From the NCBI RefSeq assembly GCF_024396695.1, contig NZ_CP094359.1, positions 1,302,001 to 1,366,000 of the forward strand: 64,000 bases of DNA, in the 5' to 3' direction. Of the stretch, positions 1-6,771 are shown piece by piece. The stretch's first letter is position 1. Each line of letters begins with the position of its first letter. Position numbers and translations under genes: made by a program. Source of the stretch: Acidithiobacillus sp. YTS05. GTDB taxonomy: Bacteria; Pseudomonadota; Gammaproteobacteria; Acidithiobacillales; Acidithiobacillaceae. The notes below the pieces were generated by a model, which saw nothing but the letters and a program-made list of their open reading frames with translations, was not told where the DNA came from and did not search any database.

Positions 1-142
1 TGCTGATTGCCTGAAGATTTTGGGCGTTTAGACAGTGCAGCACCTTCAGCTGCGTGCGCCGGCAGTTCAGAAACACGAAGAGCTGGCCGCTGGTTTCTTG
101 TTCCTCGATCAATCTTTGCCAGTCGCTGCGTCGTGGGTTCAT
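1..142 (-). pseudogene. IS66-like tnpA/tnpB mosaic remnant (partial)
   Basis: An open frame of 47 codons starts at the ATG at 142 and runs off the left edge of the window. The first 20 residues (MNPRRSDWQRLIEEQETSGQ) resemble the start of an IS66-family TnpA (Orf1). Without a break they continue as LFVFLNCRRTQLKVLH, which resembles the middle of the TnpB (Orf2) protein of the same family. The simplest reading is an internal deletion that fused the two genes of one insertion sequence. After LKVLH the likeness stops. The remnant cannot encode a transposase. Family assignment is from motif memory only. Confidence 0.5.
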
Positions 143-145
143 ACG

Positions 146-172
146 TGCTCCTGCTCAGAGAATGCAGGAGCA
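146..172. repeat. Hairpin upstream of the IS66-like remnant
   Basis: A 9-bp perfect inverted repeat (TGCTCCTGC at 146-154, GCAGGAGCA at 164-172) with a 9-base loop lies four bases upstream of the remnant's start codon. It probably belongs to the insertion sequence leader. The sequence GTTACCGCTCAACGCGCACC, read on the minus strand at 205-224, could be the element's outer end, but its partner is not in the window. Confidence 0.5.
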
Positions 173-254
173 GGGTAGTCCGCACAAATCAGGCCGAGAA
201 GTACGGTGCGCGTTGAGCGGTAACGATCTCCTATCGATATTTATGCAACAACAC

Positions 255-506
255 TCATGAATCTGCGCGATTGTTCTCAGCTTTACAACACGGATGCTCA
301 GAGGATCGGGCTATTTTCTGCTTTGGTGGGCACGGTACGGTGCCATAGGAGCAGAACACACAACAATCACCAGATTTGGGCGAAAGTAGGGCACCGCAAC
401 CCTGGCATTCGTAGAAATACAGGCAGGAGTCTACGGGCATGGTTTCTATCTCACTGTGCCCGCAAACCGGGCAGGTGATGGTCGATTGCAAAGTGATCTC
501 GCTCAT
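255..506 (-). CDS. GDCCVxC-motif small zinc-ribbon-like protein
   Basis: This 83-residue protein carries cysteine pairs at 12/15 and 34/37, then the signature GDCCVFC at 46-52 and a further Cys at 59 before PP. The signature defines the GDCCVxC-domain (seleno)protein family, whose biochemical role is unknown to me. Here every position is Cys, with no in-frame UGA selenocysteine codon. The Cys-rich core suggests metal or redox chemistry. The start ATG follows AAGGAGG and overlaps the previous stop codon (ATGA), so translation is coupled. It is the last gene of a five-gene minus-strand operon and has a Cys-containing, charged tail (about residues 63-83) that looks unstructured. Confidence 0.75.
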   Translation of the reverse strand: MSEITLQSTITCPVCGHSEIETMPVDSCLYFYECQGCGALLSPKSGDCCVFCSYGTVPCPPKQKIARSSEHPCCKAENNRADS

Positions 507-790
507 TTGATTACCTCCTTGGGATATCTCTGGAGGCGAGCCAAATAGACCGGGTTCACCTCCTGATCGGGGAAATAGATCGTCATCACCCCGTTTTGAT
601 TTCCTGCAGCGTATCCGGAGAGCTTTGGCACCGCTGTCACGCCAGTCAACGGCTTGTCCATTCCATAGTTCTCTTTGACCAGCAGACTTCGGTTAAAATA
701 CCAGATGGCCACGGCGAGGCGAAGGGACGTGTCTGCCCGCAGATTTTCTTCGGCGATATCGCGGTGTAGTAAGATGGGTACGGTAAACAT
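503..790 (-). CDS. Unknown 95-aa protein of the MBL-ArsR-MFS operon
   Basis: I do not recognise this protein. It is 95 residues, soluble-looking, with no Cys, no signal peptide and no clear membrane segment. Reality is supported by position: its ATG shares one base with the stop of the MFS gene (TAATG at 788-792) and its stop overlaps the ATG of the GDCCVxC gene. A longer frame continues upstream to 1219 but lies antisense-in-phase across the MFS gene and is not credible. Middle residues contain an NYGMDKPLTGV stretch and the C-terminus is basic (RYPKEVIK). Function unknown; by context it serves the same response as its operon partners. Confidence 0.6.
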   Translation of the reverse strand: MFTVPILLHRDIAEENLRADTSLRLAVAIWYFNRSLLVKENYGMDKPLTGVTAVPKLSGYAAGNQNGVMTIYFPDQEVNPVYLARLQRYPKEVIK

Positions 791-2088
791 TAGCCCGCTC
801 CTTGACGATTGGAAATGGGATGCGTTTCCTCCACCGCCAGGGCGATCCAGATTGCGGAGACAGCGGTGACACCCGCCGTCAACCAGATCGTCGGCAAGGC
901 GGCATCGGCCCACTGCGCGGCGCCACCCAAAAGCAGTCCACCGATAGCGTATCCCGTATCCCGCCAATAGCGATAGATCCCCAACGTCTTGCCCCGCACC
1001 GCCGCGGGTGCCACATCTGCCATGGCCGCAATCAGGTTGGGATAGAGTAACGCCATACCCAGCCCCATGACGGCGGCGGCAAGCATCCAGGCGGCAAAGT
1101 GATGGACCAAGGCAATCCCCACGAGCCCCAAGGTCAAAAGAAAGAACCCAGACAATATGGGCACTTTGCGTCCCACACGATCGGCAAGATGCCCCGTCCA
1201 AAACTGGCATAGGCCCCAAACCATGGCGTAGCTACCCGTAATCCACCCAATCTGGACAATCCCCTCCCCATGAAAGCGAAAGTACACCGGCAGCATCACC
1301 CAGACCAGAGTGTCTGCCACCTTGTTGGCCACCCCACCCTGGCAGAGCGCGCGATAGGTATGATCACGAAACGAGACCCGGACAAAGCTCTGCCATCGGC
1401 TTTCCAGCTGGGTTCTGGCCGAATCCGGATGGAGGGGGAGGGAACCGTTCTGTTCCTGATGTTCGGCCTGGGCCCAAGGCAGGGTATCACGCACCCAAAT
1501 CAGCGCCAGCAAAGCCAAGGCAATCACCAGCAAGGCAAAGCCGAGAATCGTCCAGCGGGGGCCATAGAGTACTGCCAGATAACCAGTGCCCAAACCGGCG
1601 AGGCCTACGGCGATATACCCCATGGCTTCGTTGATGCCCACCGCCAACCCGCGTTGGCGGCTGCCGGCCAAGTCGATCTGGCTGGTCACCGTCATCGTCC
1701 AGGTAAAGGCTTGATTAACACCTAAAAAAACATTGGCGGCAATGATCCACCACCAGTTCGGAGCAAAGAAAATCAGTAGTGGAATAGGTATACCGGCCAG
1801 CCAACCCCAAAACAATACCCGTTTCCGGCCCACCCGATCGGAGAGATCGCCGGCAACAAAATTGAGGATGCCTTTCACCAGGCCGAAGGAGACCACAAAA
1901 CTGGCAAGAAAGAGAAAGGCGTGACTGCTGAGCCCAAAATCCTCCCGCATGGTCGGCAAGACAGTGCGTTCCATGCCAAGGAGGAGGCCGACGAAAAAGA
2001 CCTGCGCCGTCTGCAGGGCGAATTGTTGCGAGTTCTGCGCGATACCCTGCGGATACCGCGCCGAGGCCGCAGATGGCATGGCATTCAT
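790..2088 (-). CDS. MFS transporter in ArsR-controlled operon
   Basis: A 432-residue major facilitator superfamily permease with about 12 hydrophobic segments. The family motif between TM2 and TM3 is visible as GDLSDRVGRKRV near residue 82, and it recurs in the second half as GHLADRVGRKVP, the internal duplication expected of MFS carriers. The chosen ATG at 2088 overlaps the arsR stop (ATGA); another ATG three codons on is possible. Upstream in-frame extension would lie inside arsR and is rejected. Direction and substrate cannot be read from sequence. The neighbours (persulfide-dioxygenase-like MBL, ArsR sensor, Cys-rich GDCCVxC protein) suggest export of, or protection from, a thiol-reactive, sulfur or metal species. 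Confidence 0.85.
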   Translation of the reverse strand: MNAMPSAASARYPQGIAQNSQQFALQTAQVFFVGLLLGMERTVLPTMREDFGLSSHAFLFLASFVVSFGLVKGILNFVAGDLSDRVGRKRVLFWGWLAGIPIPLLIFFAPNWWWIIAANVFLGVNQAFTWTMTVTSQIDLAGSRQRGLAVGINEAMGYIAVGLAGLGTGYLAVLYGPRWTILGFALLVIALALLALIWVRDTLPWAQAEHQEQNGSLPLHPDSARTQLESRWQSFVRVSFRDHTYRALCQGGVANKVADTLVWVMLPVYFRFHGEGIVQIGWITGSYAMVWGLCQFWTGHLADRVGRKVPILSGFFLLTLGLVGIALVHHFAAWMLAAAVMGLGMALLYPNLIAAMADVAPAAVRGKTLGIYRYWRDTGYAIGGLLLGGAAQWADAALPTIWLTAGVTAVSAIWIALAVEETHPISNRQGAG

Positions 2089-2435
2089 GCCGAATCTTTT
2101 TGCGGGAGCTGCACCAGTTCCGCGCGTTGTTGCGTGGTGAGTTCCATTTGTTCCAGAATCAAGCCGCGCACGATCTGACAAGTCTCCAGCACCTTGGGAC
2201 TCGTCAAACGGTAATGACAGAAGGTGCCGCATTTTTCACAGTGGACCAGCCCCCGCGCCTTGAGGACATTGAGGTGCTGGGAGAGGTTCGCCTTGGCGAG
2301 GCCGGTTCGTTCTGCCAACTCTCCGGCACTATATTGTTTCATTCCCAAAAGATGGATGATTTCCAGGCGCTTGGGATGCGCAAGGGCGGCGAATACCTCG
2401 GCAAAGAGGGCGAAACGCACGGTTCCTGTACTCAT
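2085..2435 (-). CDS. ArsR/SmtB-family transcriptional regulator
   Basis: A 116-residue winged-helix repressor. The N-terminal LAHPKRLEIIHLL and the recognition region (SAGELAERTGLAKANLSQHLNVLKARGL, residues 37-63) are typical of ArsR proteins. Four cysteines cluster behind the recognition helix at 66, 69, 73 and 86, the first three in the wing (HCEKCGTFCHYRL). This could bind a metal or sense persulfide or another oxidant. The layout differs from the two-Cys pair I associate with BigR/SqrR sensors. Its start overlaps the upstream MBL stop (ATGA) and its stop overlaps the MFS start. Autoregulation through the inverted repeat at 3179-3205 is likely but unproven. Confidence 0.85.
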   Translation of the reverse strand: MSTGTVRFALFAEVFAALAHPKRLEIIHLLGMKQYSAGELAERTGLAKANLSQHLNVLKARGLVHCEKCGTFCHYRLTSPKVLETCQIVRGLILEQMELTTQQRAELVQLPQKDSA

Positions 2436-3169
2436 GCCGCACGCCCGAGATTGGCCGCCACGATCTGTTCCATCTGGGCGGGTCGTGGCGGGATGCTGGC
2501 CACGAGTTCGCGCACAAAGCTTGCGCGATCCATCTGCAAATAGGGGTCCCAGCGCTTCTCGAAGGCCAGGGTAGAGCTGGCCTTGCCCGACAACCCCGCA
2601 CCACAGACACTCCCTGCCGCGTGTCCGGGATAGATTTCGATGGTGTCCGCCAAGGGAAGGATCTTGTTCTGCAGGCTCTCGTAGAGCAGGGCTGCCATTT
2701 CTTCCGGTGTCCCGCCCAGGTCTGGACGTCCAACGGCACCGACGAAGAGGGTGTCTCCCGTCAACAAAAACCAGGGCTCGGGGCCGCGCCGCTGGTCAGT
2801 CACCAACAGACAGATACTGTCCTGCGTGTGCCCCGGAGTGTGCAGAATTTTGGTCTGGACATTCCCGGTTTCCAACACTTCACCATCGTGTAGAGCGCGG
2901 ATCGGAAAGTTGGCCAGATCCTGATCGCTATCGTGCAGACAGTAAGGCGCCCCAACTTGCTGCGCCAACTGCCGCCCGCCGGAAAGATGGTCGGCATGGA
3001 GATGGGTGTCGATGACATAGGAGATGCGCACCCCTTTTTGCTCTGCCTGTTGCAGAAACCAATCCTCGTCGCCAGCGACGACATCGACCGCCACCGCGAA
3101 TCCCTTGCCACCACAGCCATAGAAATAGGACTGCGTGCCATCGGCACCACCACGCTGTTGAAAAAACAT
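2432..3169 (-). CDS. Metallo-beta-lactamase fold, persulfide-dioxygenase-like
   Basis: A 245-residue MBL-fold hydrolase or dioxygenase. Metal-binding residues are visible as THLHADH (His56, His58, Asp60, His61), His114 in HTPGHTQDS, Asp139 in LTGDTLFVGAVGRPD and His183 in YPGHA. The GD(T)LF..GRPD block and the GHAAGSVCG segment recall the MBL domain of ETHE1/CstB persulfide dioxygenases, which oxidise glutathione or protein persulfide to sulfite. No rhodanese domain follows, unlike CstB. First gene of the operon; the ATG at 3169 has only a weak ribosome site. Hydroxyacylglutathione hydrolase is an alternative, but the ArsR partner and the sulfur-oxidiser background favour sulfur chemistry. 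Confidence 0.8.
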   Translation of the reverse strand: MFFQQRGGADGTQSYFYGCGGKGFAVAVDVVAGDEDWFLQQAEQKGVRISYVIDTHLHADHLSGGRQLAQQVGAPYCLHDSDQDLANFPIRALHDGEVLETGNVQTKILHTPGHTQDSICLLVTDQRRGPEPWFLLTGDTLFVGAVGRPDLGGTPEEMAALLYESLQNKILPLADTIEIYPGHAAGSVCGAGLSGKASSTLAFEKRWDPYLQMDRASFVRELVASIPPRPAQMEQIVAANLGRAA

Positions 3170-3178
3170 GGAGCACCT

Positions 3179-3205
3179 GTTTCGTTACTTTCGAAATTAT
3201 GAAAC
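3179..3205. promoter_or_regulatory. Imperfect inverted repeat, candidate ArsR operator
   Basis: Ten bases upstream of the MBL start lies a 27-base imperfect palindrome: outer arms GTTTC (3179-3183) and GAAAC (3201-3205) around an inner TTTCGAAA. ArsR-family repressors bind such AT-rich dyads over their own promoters, and this operon contains an arsR gene. No matching -35/-10 pair could be fixed with confidence. Confidence 0.4.
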
Positions 3206-3337
3206 TAGTGCCGGGGCGCGTCCGTTGTCAAGGCCAACCTCTGATCTTCTCAACCCAAAGTCGAAATATCCTCTTTGTCCAATTGTAAAATTTCTTCTTT
3301 TGGTTTTAGGGGAGCGGTGACAGAGGCGACCATTACG

Positions 3338-3518
3338 ATGACGCAGAAGGCCGGTGGACCGGCTAGAGGTGATGCAGCAGTTGGTCAGCCGGACGCTACG
3401 GCAGCAAGAGGCGGCACAGCAGCTCGGGCTGAGCGTGCGGCAGGTCAGGCGCTTATTGGTTCTATACCGCCTCTTCCGCAAAGGCCCGTTCGAAAGCCCG
3501 CTTTGCACGTCTACCTGA
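3338..3518 (+). pseudogene. Transposase N-terminal remnant with frameshift (ISNCY-like)
   Basis: The stretch begins ATG ACG CAG AAG GCC (MTQKA). One extra base near 3353 then shifts the frame, after which VDRLEVMQQLVSRTLRQ continues into a helix-turn-helix (EAAQQLGLSVRQVRRLL) and ends at a TGA at 3516-3518. Joined across the shift, this is the start of the MTQKAVDRLEVMQ-type transposases that I associate with the ISNCY group. Only about 55 residues survive, the catalytic domain is missing, and similarity ends near 3500. It is a decayed relic and not a functional gene. Confidence 0.55.
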
Positions 3519-3571
3519 AGGTGTGCGTAGCCCTCGATGATCCTGATGCTCGAGTTCCCGATGTTCCGCAT
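3490..3571 (-). pseudogene. Possible tyrosine-recombinase C-terminal fragment
   Basis: Read on the minus strand from 3571, the frame gives IGNSSIRIIEGYAHLQVDV, which resembles the C-terminal end of tyrosine recombinases (LGHSSI..TE.YAHL), including the nucleophile tyrosine. The preceding codons in frame contain a stop, and the following sequence runs into the transposase remnant on the other strand. The position 170 bases from a tRNA gene fits an old integrase. The match is short, so this is tentative. Confidence 0.3.
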
Positions 3572-3742
3572 GATACCTCAGTCTTTCTCGGCGTTGAGAT
3601 AATTGAACCATTGATGTATCAAAAGTTCATCCATGGCCGGGATCGTGGTCTTTCGCTCCAGCGACGTCAGTAGCCATGCGTCCATACCGGAACGATGCAA
3701 CGGTTTCTTTTTCTGAACGACCGCAACTATCTGATTTTCAAA

Positions 3743-3827
3743 TGGTGCCCAAGGCCGGACTCGAACCGGCACGGCATAAGCCGAGGGATTTTAAGTCCCT
3801 TGCGTCTACCGATTTCGCCACTTGGGC
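3743..3827 (-). tRNA. tRNA-Leu (anticodon UAA)
   Basis: The minus strand folds as an 85-base type II tRNA. The acceptor GCCCAAG (from 3827) pairs with CTTGGGC, followed by discriminator A and an encoded CCA (3743-3745). The anticodon loop reads CTTAAAA inside the GGGACT/ATCCCT region, giving anticodon UAA. A long variable arm and the TTCGAGTCC T-loop are present. The 3' end faces the mobile-element relics at 3.3-3.6 kb, the side on which tRNA-targeting elements insert. Confidence 0.95.
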
Positions 3828-3896
3828 AGGGCAGGTTAGTATAGCAGTGCGTCGAGCGTTTGTCCTTGCTCATGCCGCTGCTTGCGGGGACTGCGT

Positions 3897-4289
3897 CTAC
3901 GCTGCCTGATCGAGTAATAGACGTGCTTGTTCAGCAACCGCTCGATCGCCGTCCTGCGCCGCTTTTTGCCACCAGTAAATCGCTTGGTCCATGTTTTTCT
4001 GAACACCCCAACCATGGGCGTACGCAGTTCCAAGCTGCAACTGCGCGGCAGCGTCGAGATTTTCTGCCGCTTTTTGCCACCAGAAAACAGCGAGCTGCAA
4101 ATTTTGCGGCACCCCGTCGCCCGCAGCGTAAGCCAGACCTAGCTCATACTGGGCTGCTCCGTATCCAAGTTTTGCTGAGCGCTGCAGCTGCTCGATTTTT
4201 GCAGCACTCAAAGAGGTACCTGCAGCAAGACTTCCAAGTGGGACAATGGTGATAAGGGCTGCGGTCAAAAGTAGGGCTTTGTATTTCAT
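3897..4289 (-). CDS. Secreted Sel1-like repeat protein
   Basis: A 130-residue protein with an N-terminal signal peptide (MKYKALLLTAALITIV, cleavage probably after SLAAG). Two Sel1-like (TPR-type) repeats follow: each has an AA(Q)..LG.AYA.G.GV..N...A..WWQKAA pattern, about 36 residues long. Such repeats form helical hairpins for protein-protein contact. The ATG at 4289 follows AGG at a suitable distance; the longer frame to 4379 would place the signal peptide internally and is rejected. With only two repeats this is a small family member. Partner unknown; the location is probably periplasmic. Confidence 0.8.
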   Translation of the reverse strand: MKYKALLLTAALITIVPLGSLAAGTSLSAAKIEQLQRSAKLGYGAAQYELGLAYAAGDGVPQNLQLAVFWWQKAAENLDAAAQLQLGTAYAHGWGVQKNMDQAIYWWQKAAQDGDRAVAEQARLLLDQAA

Positions 4290-4356
4290 GGCTACCTGAT
4301 ATCTGCGGCTTGCTATGCCGTAAGAGTAGCACAGCGTAGTGGAGTTCCAGATATGC

Positions 4357-4380
4357 GAAGGGGGCCGGTTGGCCCCCATG
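4357..4380 (-). terminator. Probable terminator of the Lys/Ala-rich gene
   Basis: A perfect 7-bp GC stem (GGGGGCC at 4360-4366, GGCCCCC at 4371-4377) with a 4-base loop lies 28 bases downstream of the 4408-4647 stop codon on the minus strand. The T-tract after it is weak, so efficiency is uncertain. Confidence 0.5.
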
Positions 4381-4407
4381 CATGTTTCTTTCTGTACTGC
4401 GCGGAGA

Positions 4408-4647
4408 TCAGCCCGCCTTGGCTTCGGCTTTCTTGGCTTCCACCTTCTTGGCGGGTGCCTTCTTCATGGCTTTCTTCGCTGGGGCCTTATGCTCGACTTT
4501 CTTCATTTCCTTCTTCACGGGAGCCTTGTGAGCTTCCATCTTGGCAGCCGGCTTCTCGGCAGCGGCGGGGGTGGTGGCAGCAAATGCGCTGGAGACGGCA
4601 AACAAAGAGGCCAAAGCAACGACGATAGCGGAAGTTTTTACAGACAT
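4408..4647 (-). CDS. Secreted Lys/Ala-rich low-complexity peptide
   Basis: A 79-residue protein with a clear signal peptide (MSVKTSAIVVALASLFAVSSAFA, cleavage near residue 23). The mature part is almost entirely Ala, Lys, Glu and Pro, built from irregular KKAPAKK/VEAKK-like units, strongly basic and with no Cys or Trp. It resembles histone-H1-like or Lys-rich tail sequences only in composition, and I do not recognise a family. A strong AAGGAG site precedes the ATG and a hairpin follows the stop, so it is a monocistronic, probably well-expressed gene. Possible roles include periplasmic polyanion binding or envelope charge shielding in acid; both are speculation. Confidence 0.7.
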   Translation of the reverse strand: MSVKTSAIVVALASLFAVSSAFAATTPAAAEKPAAKMEAHKAPVKKEMKKVEHKAPAKKAMKKAPAKKVEAKKAEAKAG

Positions 4648-4845
4648 GGTACTTCTCCTTAAAAGGCTAGATTGAACTGCGATGGTTTCTTAGCAATCAG
4701 CATGCCAACTTTTTATCTGTATAAAAAACATAGAGATGCGATATTATTCCGATAAGCGATGGCTAGGTTCTTGTTGGGATGTCCCGACGGATTCTTCTTG
4801 CACCGTGCTAACATTTTGAAAAGATTTTGTAATCTTGTTGTCAGA

Positions 4846-6648
4846 TCACGACGTGGCGATTTTGGAGAGTGGGCGTTCATCCAGAGACTGCAGGCTGGCG
4901 AAATGGCGATACACGGCAGAGTTATGCAGCAGATTCGCGTGGTCGCCAATCGCCGTGATGCGTCCGGCTTCCAGCACTACGATACGGTCAGCATCACGAA
5001 TGGTTGCCAGACGATGCGCGGCAACCAGGGTGGTGCGACCGCGAATCAGTTCGGCCAAAGCTTCCTGTATCAGTCGCTCATTTTCAGCATCGAGGGCGCT
5101 GGTGGCCTCGTCCAGAATCAGAATGCGCGGATTGCGGAGCAGGGCACGAGCAATGGCAATGCGTTGGCGTTGTCCGCCCGACAGCGTGATTCCCTTCTCG
5201 CCGACATGGGTGTGCATGCCCTCAGGCAAACGTTCGACAAACTCATCGACGCGTGCAGCTCGCATGGCGGCTTGCAAGGCCGAAGCCGGCGCGCCGGGTT
5301 TGGCGAGTAGGATATTGTCCGCGACGCTGAGCGAGAAAATGGCCGGATGTTGGGGAACGATCGCAATTTGCTGGCGCAGATCGTGTACGCGCATTTGGCT
5401 GATATCTTGGCCGTCGAGTAGTATCTGTCCTCGCGTTGGTGCGTAATGGTGCAGCAACAGATCGAAAAACGTGCTTTTACCGGCCCCTGAGGCTCCAACC
5501 AGCGCCAGATGTTCCCCTGCCTCGATAGTCAGGTCGATATTTTCCAGGGTAGCGATGTCACTGCGGCTGGGATAAGAAAAATATACTTGGACAAAACGCA
5601 GGCTGGCAGCCGAGGGCGATGCCGTCACCGGACTTTCTGTCGCCCTTTGCGCTGGCGACTCCTCCGGTTCCTGCTCCAGTAGTGCGAGCAGGCGCTCGAC
5701 GGCGCCGAGTAGCCGTCCCAATTGTCCCCACAGGCTGCCGAGGGAAGACAGGGCGGAGGTAGCAAACATGGCGTAGATCAGGAAGGCGGTGAGCCCACCG
5801 ATACTGCCGCGATGATGCAGAATTTGCCAGCCGCCCAGGTAAAGCATGCCCGCCAAAAGGAGAAAAATGAGAAAGCCGCTGAGTAAGGATGCTCCCGCCT
5901 GTACCTTGATGCGCGCGCGTACCTGTTGCAAAACGCCTTGGATACCTGCCCGATAGGTATCCTTGGTGGCATTTTCGCGCGTCAATGCCTGCACCGTGCG
6001 GATGGCATTGATGCTTTCCTCGGTGTGTGACGAGAGATCAGCAAGGTAGTCCTGCTCCAGGCGACTATATTTGCGTTGTAAGCGTCCAGAACGCAGATTG
6101 ACCCAGACGAGTGGCGGCACCACGATGACCACCGGCAGGACCAGAATGGGTGCGGTAACCAACATCATGATCAAAGAGCCGATCAACGTCAGTCCGTGCT
6201 GTAAAGCTCCACCCAGTACCCCAGCCAGGCCAAAGCGCAGGATGGTGACGTCACTGCTCAGCCGCGAAATCACCTCGCCGGTGCGGAACTTCTCGTAAAA
6301 CAGGGCGGGCAGATGCACCGCATGGGCAAAAACCCGTTCCCGCAGATCGGCGACCACTTTTTGCCCGATCCAGGTTGCCAGCGCCTCGCGTGCGGCACGG
6401 GCGGCAGTGGTGAAGATGCCGAGCAGCAGCAGGGCCAGGCTCGCTAGGAACAAAACCCGGGCGTTGTCGAAGCCGGGATCGAGAAGGTATCGTGCCCCTT
6501 GGGGCAGAACAAGAGTACCCGCCGCACTCAACAATAAGGCGATGGCGTAGAGAATCAATAACCAGAGTCTTGGACGCAGGAAGGGCAGCAGCGCAAAGAG
6601 TGCATGCCAGTTTTTGCTGGTTGGGCGCTGCCACGGATTGGCGGCCAT
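4846..6648 (-). CDS. MsbA-like ABC exporter (fused TMD-NBD)
   Basis: A half-size ABC exporter of 600 residues. The N-terminal half (about 20-310) has six membrane segments of the exporter type. The C-terminal ATPase domain shows Walker A GASGAGKST, Q-loop VPQHP, signature LSGGQRQR, Walker B ILILDEATSALD and the switch His in AAHRLAT. Homodimer function at the inner membrane, moving a lipid or hydrophobic substrate outward, is expected. The ATG at 6648 is chosen because AGGAG lies seven bases before it; an ATG at 6678 has no such site. It stands alone, so substrate (lipid A core, other lipid or drug) cannot be assigned. Confidence 0.85.
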   Translation of the reverse strand: MAANPWQRPTSKNWHALFALLPFLRPRLWLLILYAIALLLSAAGTLVLPQGARYLLDPGFDNARVLFLASLALLLLGIFTTAARAAREALATWIGQKVVADLRERVFAHAVHLPALFYEKFRTGEVISRLSSDVTILRFGLAGVLGGALQHGLTLIGSLIMMLVTAPILVLPVVIVVPPLVWVNLRSGRLQRKYSRLEQDYLADLSSHTEESINAIRTVQALTRENATKDTYRAGIQGVLQQVRARIKVQAGASLLSGFLIFLLLAGMLYLGGWQILHHRGSIGGLTAFLIYAMFATSALSSLGSLWGQLGRLLGAVERLLALLEQEPEESPAQRATESPVTASPSAASLRFVQVYFSYPSRSDIATLENIDLTIEAGEHLALVGASGAGKSTFFDLLLHHYAPTRGQILLDGQDISQMRVHDLRQQIAIVPQHPAIFSLSVADNILLAKPGAPASALQAAMRAARVDEFVERLPEGMHTHVGEKGITLSGGQRQRIAIARALLRNPRILILDEATSALDAENERLIQEALAELIRGRTTLVAAHRLATIRDADRIVVLEAGRITAIGDHANLLHNSAVYRHFASLQSLDERPLSKIATS

Positions 6649-6771
6649 TCTTGCTCCTGCAGGTAACGGATTGGGCATGATAGCCCATTTGCCAACTCCT
6701 TGCTGCTTTACGGAACCGCTGGGGTTTTGTTACGGTCCAAATAAATGGTTTTGTGAGAGTGGAGGTTTTTC

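Noticed and set aside
793-1219. Upstream extension of the 95-aa unknown protein
   Set aside because: The frame stays open across the 3' part of the MFS gene on the same strand, but the product there is Arg/Cys-rich and unlike a protein; the TAATG overlap marks the natural start at 790.
3578-3772. Minus-strand frame starting inside tRNA-Leu and running to 3578
   Set aside because: Its first codons are tRNA sequence and the rest matches no family I know. It may be decayed element sequence but not a supportable gene.
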